Of a stretch of 64,000 nucleotides of DNA, positions 60,933 through 64,000 are shown one piece after another (the stretch's first letter is position 1; every line of letters begins with the position of its first letter). The DNA is taken from contig RPFO01000667.1 of assembly GCA_009746045.1 (NCBI GenBank), positions 4,340,862-4,404,861 on the forward strand, read 5' to 3'. Source of the stretch: Mesostigma viride. Taxonomy: Eukaryota > Streptophyta > Mesostigmatophyceae > Mesostigmatales > Mesostigmataceae. Below the pieces are notes generated by a model. It was not told the DNA's origin and did not search any database. It saw only the letters and a list, made by a program, of their open reading frames with translations. The position numbers were made by a program, and so were the translations under genes.

Positions 60933-61454
60933 AGTTATTCTAGGGCTTCAGGCCTAGACTATCAGTACACGTGGCGTTGTCCCCGTCTCCCAAGTGGGAT
61001 ACGGACATGGACGGTAGTGTAGTACACTGGACATATCTCTACTAGGATTTAGATCCGCACGTGCCATGATGGGCACGTGGGTGCTAGATATTAGCACTGA
61101 GATATGCAGTGCACACGCACGTGGGTATTCACGTGGTAGGGTTTATGAGCTGTGATGCAGACCACAAGGTGGTTGCAGTGCTAGTCCTGTACGGAGGTCC
61201 TAGGGGAGGTCCAGGACTGTCCACGTAGTGCTGTTAGGCAGTCGTTGCCTGCGGGCATCGTATCAGTCCTAGCTGGAGTAGATCTAGCTGGACGGAGCCA
61301 GCACCTCATTGGTTAGCACTAGTGCAGGATAGCTAGGTTACCCTAACCTACGTGCCCATGCAATCCAGCCTGGCAAGCTTGCATGGGTTGATATTATGCC
61401 AGCCATTGCATAATCCAACACACGTTCGCATCCATTTGCACGAGTGCATTAACT
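60933..61454 (+). repeat. 3' LTR of plus-strand copia-like element
   Basis: 522 bp, about 99.4% identical to 53738-54259, followed by the target duplication ACTTT at 61455-61459. Confidence 0.95.
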
Positions 61455-61459
61455 ACTTT

Positions 61460-61926
61460 GCAGATCGACTTGACCAATGATGTTCCACGATCGATATTCG
61501 GCCTTGCGATAAATGGCATCATTTTTTTTCCTGCAGCAAGTTGGACCAAACAGAGCAGACTATCGATCAGTTTGAAGTAGTAGTCATAATAAAAACACCA
61601 TCAATCATCACATAGGCATGGCCGGTTCATGACCATACTATATTTTGCAAGCATTCAGTTGATTCATGTCACGATCGAACTTAATAGTAATAATTTAATG
61701 CCCGCGACGCCCGGCAGGTTCATTTTGCTATCAAGTGGCCCGCAGCTCATATCAAATACGCCATATTCTTATTAATGCGGCTCCGATGTTGGACCGGCGT
61801 GGCCATATATATATTATTTGAGCTAGTAGTACGTACATTGAATAAAACAGTATCATAATTGGCTGCACGGCCGATATGTATATATATTAGCTAGCTCATG
61901 CGCATGCAGAGAAGTCCATATATATC
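61460..61926. other. Gene-free AT-rich stretch
   Basis: Nothing recognisable. The pre-insertion sequence of the copia target continues here. Confidence 0.5.
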
Positions 61927-62124
61927 ATGACCTCCGCCTTCTTCAAGGAGTGTTGCCGGCTCCGGGAGGACCGGCTGGACCTGGAGGGCCAGCGGGCCCC
62001 ATGGTCGGCGCGGACCTGGACGTCATATTGGCGTCAGCGCTTGTCGGTGGCGCTGACTCGGGCCATGGCGGACATCATGCTCCGCCGTACGCGGGCTGAT
62101 TTTGCGGTGCAGCAGGGCTATTAG
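61927..62124 (+). pseudogene. LINE-B C-terminal fragment, plus strand
   Basis: Reads FFKECCRLREDRLDLEGQ, APWSARTWTSYWRQRLSVAL, TRAMADIMLRRTRADF to a stop at 62122-62124. It is the same tail as the minus-strand copy at 18348-18560, with about 80% residue identity by eye. Only 65 codons are present, followed by non-coding sequence with no matching 3' UTR. Confidence 0.65.
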
Positions 62125-62383
62125 GTTCCTCCCGTTAGGCGTTTCCATTGGTCTTATCGTAGTATAGAGCTTTGACATGGCTCTGTATATAGGTTTATAG
62201 CTGGGCGTTTGCTTTGGTTTGAGTGATTTCACTCTGCTGTAAGTAATTATATTTTTAATATATATCATGAACTAATATGAGATAAGTCCGGCATATAATA
62301 AGTGATCTGGATCATAGTTGATCCCTGCAGGCCGGGCGCTATCAGCTGTATATAGCTGCGCTATCGAATATTTACCTAATTAA

Positions 62384-62468
62384 TTTATTAAATAATTAAT
62401 AGACACATGACTGCGTCACGTGAGCATAAGTCCTCAGTGGGAGGGGAACATGGGATGGAATGGATGAT
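62384..62468 (-). repeat. LINE-A extreme 3' end
   Basis: A (TTAA)-like tail followed by GACACATGACTGCGTCACGT and GAGCATAAGTCCTCAGTGGG. It matches the last about 68 bp of the LINE-A copies and is then truncated. Confidence 0.8.
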
Positions 62469-63502
62469 ATTCTATCGAATATATCGGCTGCCAATTCAAA
62501 ACGCAGCTGTAGGATGAGCGCGGCACATGTATCGGTCAATTAGTAGACATATTCATGTACGTAATTATGGCAGTACGAGCTGTGATTCGCGCCACTTGCA
62601 TTAGCGGGTGATCATGAAGTATCCGCGTAGAAAAGTGCCTCATCGGGTGCTCCGGCGTGGCAATATTGCTTCAGTGCATGTTCACGCACTTACTAACTGA
62701 CTTAGTACTTATGGCAGTACGACGTGCTTGATGCCCTTTACTTTGTATTAATTATGGCACCCACGTGACGTAGTACTCACCGCGTGCTTATTATGCATGA
62801 CGTCTTCTTTCAATGATTATATCCCTACATGTAGGAACGTCGATCAGCGACCAAGATATAAGGATATACATATCGTACGTACGTACGGTAGGTGCGCCAA
62901 TTCTTGGCCAGCAAGGAATATAAGCCATATTACAGCTTTAGTAATGAAGGCATAAAATAGAATTATTACTCATTTCCATTCATGCCATGCGCTTGCCTGC
63001 AAAGGCCAGCAATCGCCGCAGTACAGTGCACGAACTCACCATGATTTATTGGTCGCTGGACGAATTCGGTCGCATCCGCAAAATGCTTTTTTTTTTTCCC
63101 CCGCAAAATGCTTTGAATGCTTTCAAGTTTGAATCCGCAAAATGTTTATGCTTGTATGAGATTCTGTGAGACTCTTGGCACAGGATGGCACAGGATTGAA
63201 CAAGGAATGATCACTGCGCGCGTGCGCGCCTCACACCTCACTTCCGCCTGAGTGAGTTCTCCATGTTCTTGTTGGGAATATCCTCGGGTCCTGACATGGT
63301 TGTGAGCAAATGAGGCCGTGGGCCCCCACCAACGATTGAAGAGACAGCCGGTGTCATTCAAAGATCTCAGATTCAAGATTTCAGATCTCAAAGATTTCAG
63401 ATTCAAGATCTCAGATTCAAGATTTCTGCCAGAGAAAGCGATCTTCCTTGCATCTGTTGCTTGTGCCAACCAAAATCTGCCCGGTTCTGTCGCTGTTTTA
63501 TC
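62469..63502. other. Gene-free stretch
   Basis: AT-rich non-coding DNA. 63360-63420 contains a short tandem of AGATCTCAGATTCAAGATTT-like units. No gene recognised. Confidence 0.5.
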
Positions 63503-63604
63503 GAGACAGCGCAGGCCAGAAATCCGGAGAATCCGGACCATGGTAGCTCGAGCCTGCCGTTATTTGTCCGCGTGTTCGAGTTGTTCAGAATGATGAATAT
63601 GAAT
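63503..63604 (+). repeat. SINE-like family, partial copy
   Basis: GAGACAGCGCAGGCCAGAAA to GTTCAGAATGATGAATATGA matches positions 35377-35480 of the complete copy, with both the A-box-like TGGTAGCTCGAG and the B-box-like GTGTTCGAGTT present. The 63605-64000 remainder has no recognisable gene. Confidence 0.7.
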
Positions 63605-64000
63605 ACAGCTGTGGTTGACGTCTTGTTGTTGATGCCCGCGACTACTATCCCGCTGTCATTCGACGACTGAAACTTTTTGTACGCTACAGTAACGTTACAG
63701 TAGTACGGAACGGCGTGGAACAGAGTGCACATGGGTCCACAGATTGGTCCTGCATGATTGGTTTTGGATTCGTGTCGGCGGCTTGAAAGGGTAAAGCAGC
63801 CTTGGACAGCCCCGGCAAGTGAAATGAACTTCTGCCATTCCGTATCGGCATCTTTTTGCTGTACGGCAGTTACCCGAGGTATCGAGGTATAAACTGGGGT
63901 AGTATCCACTGGGTCCTTGTTTGGTAGCGTATCCCACCTGACATAGGTTTGATTTGAGAGTTACCGGCGTGGGGATATATACGATTTGAAGAATCTGCAA

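Larger units (their letters stand above)
53738..61454 (+). mobile_element. Ty1/copia-like LTR retrotransposon (plus strand), young insertion
   Basis: Two 522-bp LTRs (53738-54259 and 60933-61454) differ at about three positions. The pentamer ACTTT flanks both ends (53733-53737 and 61455-61459) as a 5-bp target-site duplication. LTRs begin AGTTATTC and end CATTAACT. The internal region carries a leader ORF region, Gag with poly-Gln, and Pol in the order integrase-protease-RT-RNase H. It belongs to the same unusual lineage as the minus-strand element at 7855-15847. Frameshifts in gag and pol make it non-autonomous despite its youth. Confidence 0.93.

Overview
This window reads as nuclear DNA from a eukaryote, most likely a green alga. 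The evidence is spliced genes with GT-AG introns, long intronic microsatellites, GC-rich single-copy sequence, and a dense mix of nested LTR, LINE, SINE and DNA transposons. The only host gene recognised with confidence is the 3' end of a COP9 signalosome subunit 4 (CSN4) gene at the left edge. The taxonomic guess is inference; nothing here fixes the species.

Layout. 0.28-1.7 kb holds three CSN4 exons separated by introns full of (GA)n, (GGCGAG)n and (TCCG)n. 1.7-5.9 kb is repeat-derived non-coding DNA, including two copies of a tRNA-like repeat and pieces of a SINE-like family. 6.0-7.85 kb is a broken Ty3/gypsy pol on the minus strand (integrase, SH3-like region, C-terminal PHD finger). 7.86-15.85 kb is a Ty1/copia-like element on the minus strand with 690-bp LTRs. 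15.85-17.7 kb is a gypsy gag-protease remnant on the plus strand. 18.1-18.7 kb is a LINE 3' end (called LINE-B here). 20.1-25.7 kb is a CACTA-type DNA transposon with large CTGAGA-rich subterminal arrays. 27.2-27.9 kb is an orphan LTR with its polypurine tract. 28.3-31.0 kb and 48.85-51.5 kb are two inverted copies of a TTAA-bordered element carrying a PHD-finger gene. 31.0-34.5 kb is a pogo/Tigger-like transposon with a broken transposase. 34.4-43.2 kb holds several minus-strand LINE fragments (LINE-A and an endonuclease ORF), one of them split by a SINE with a 12-bp target duplication, plus a stretch of mitochondrial-type small-subunit rRNA near 40.1-40.3 kb. 43.5-45.0 kb is a minisatellite interrupted by two palindromic MITEs. 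47.4-48.1 kb is a hAT-type non-autonomous element with a perfect 8-bp target duplication. 53.7-61.5 kb is a second copia-like element on the plus strand, with nearly identical 522-bp LTRs and a 5-bp target duplication. The rest, to 64 kb, is LINE and SINE debris.

The most unusual feature is shared by the two copia-like elements. Both carry a retropepsin-like domain between integrase and reverse transcriptase, instead of the canonical copia order protease-integrase-RT-RNase H. Both also have an altered protease triad (DTN or DTQ for DTG), an HGDD motif where copia RT normally has YVDD, LTR ends of the form AGTTA...TAACT instead of TG...CA, and about 1.1 kb of extra, frameshifted coding-like leader between the 5' LTR and gag. 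Together these suggest one distinct retrotransposon lineage.

Functionally the window is a mobile-element graveyard with one young insertion. The plus-strand copia LTRs differ at only about three of 522 positions, yet its gag and pol contain frameshifts. No CRISPR array, operon, complete tRNA gene or prokaryotic feature was found.
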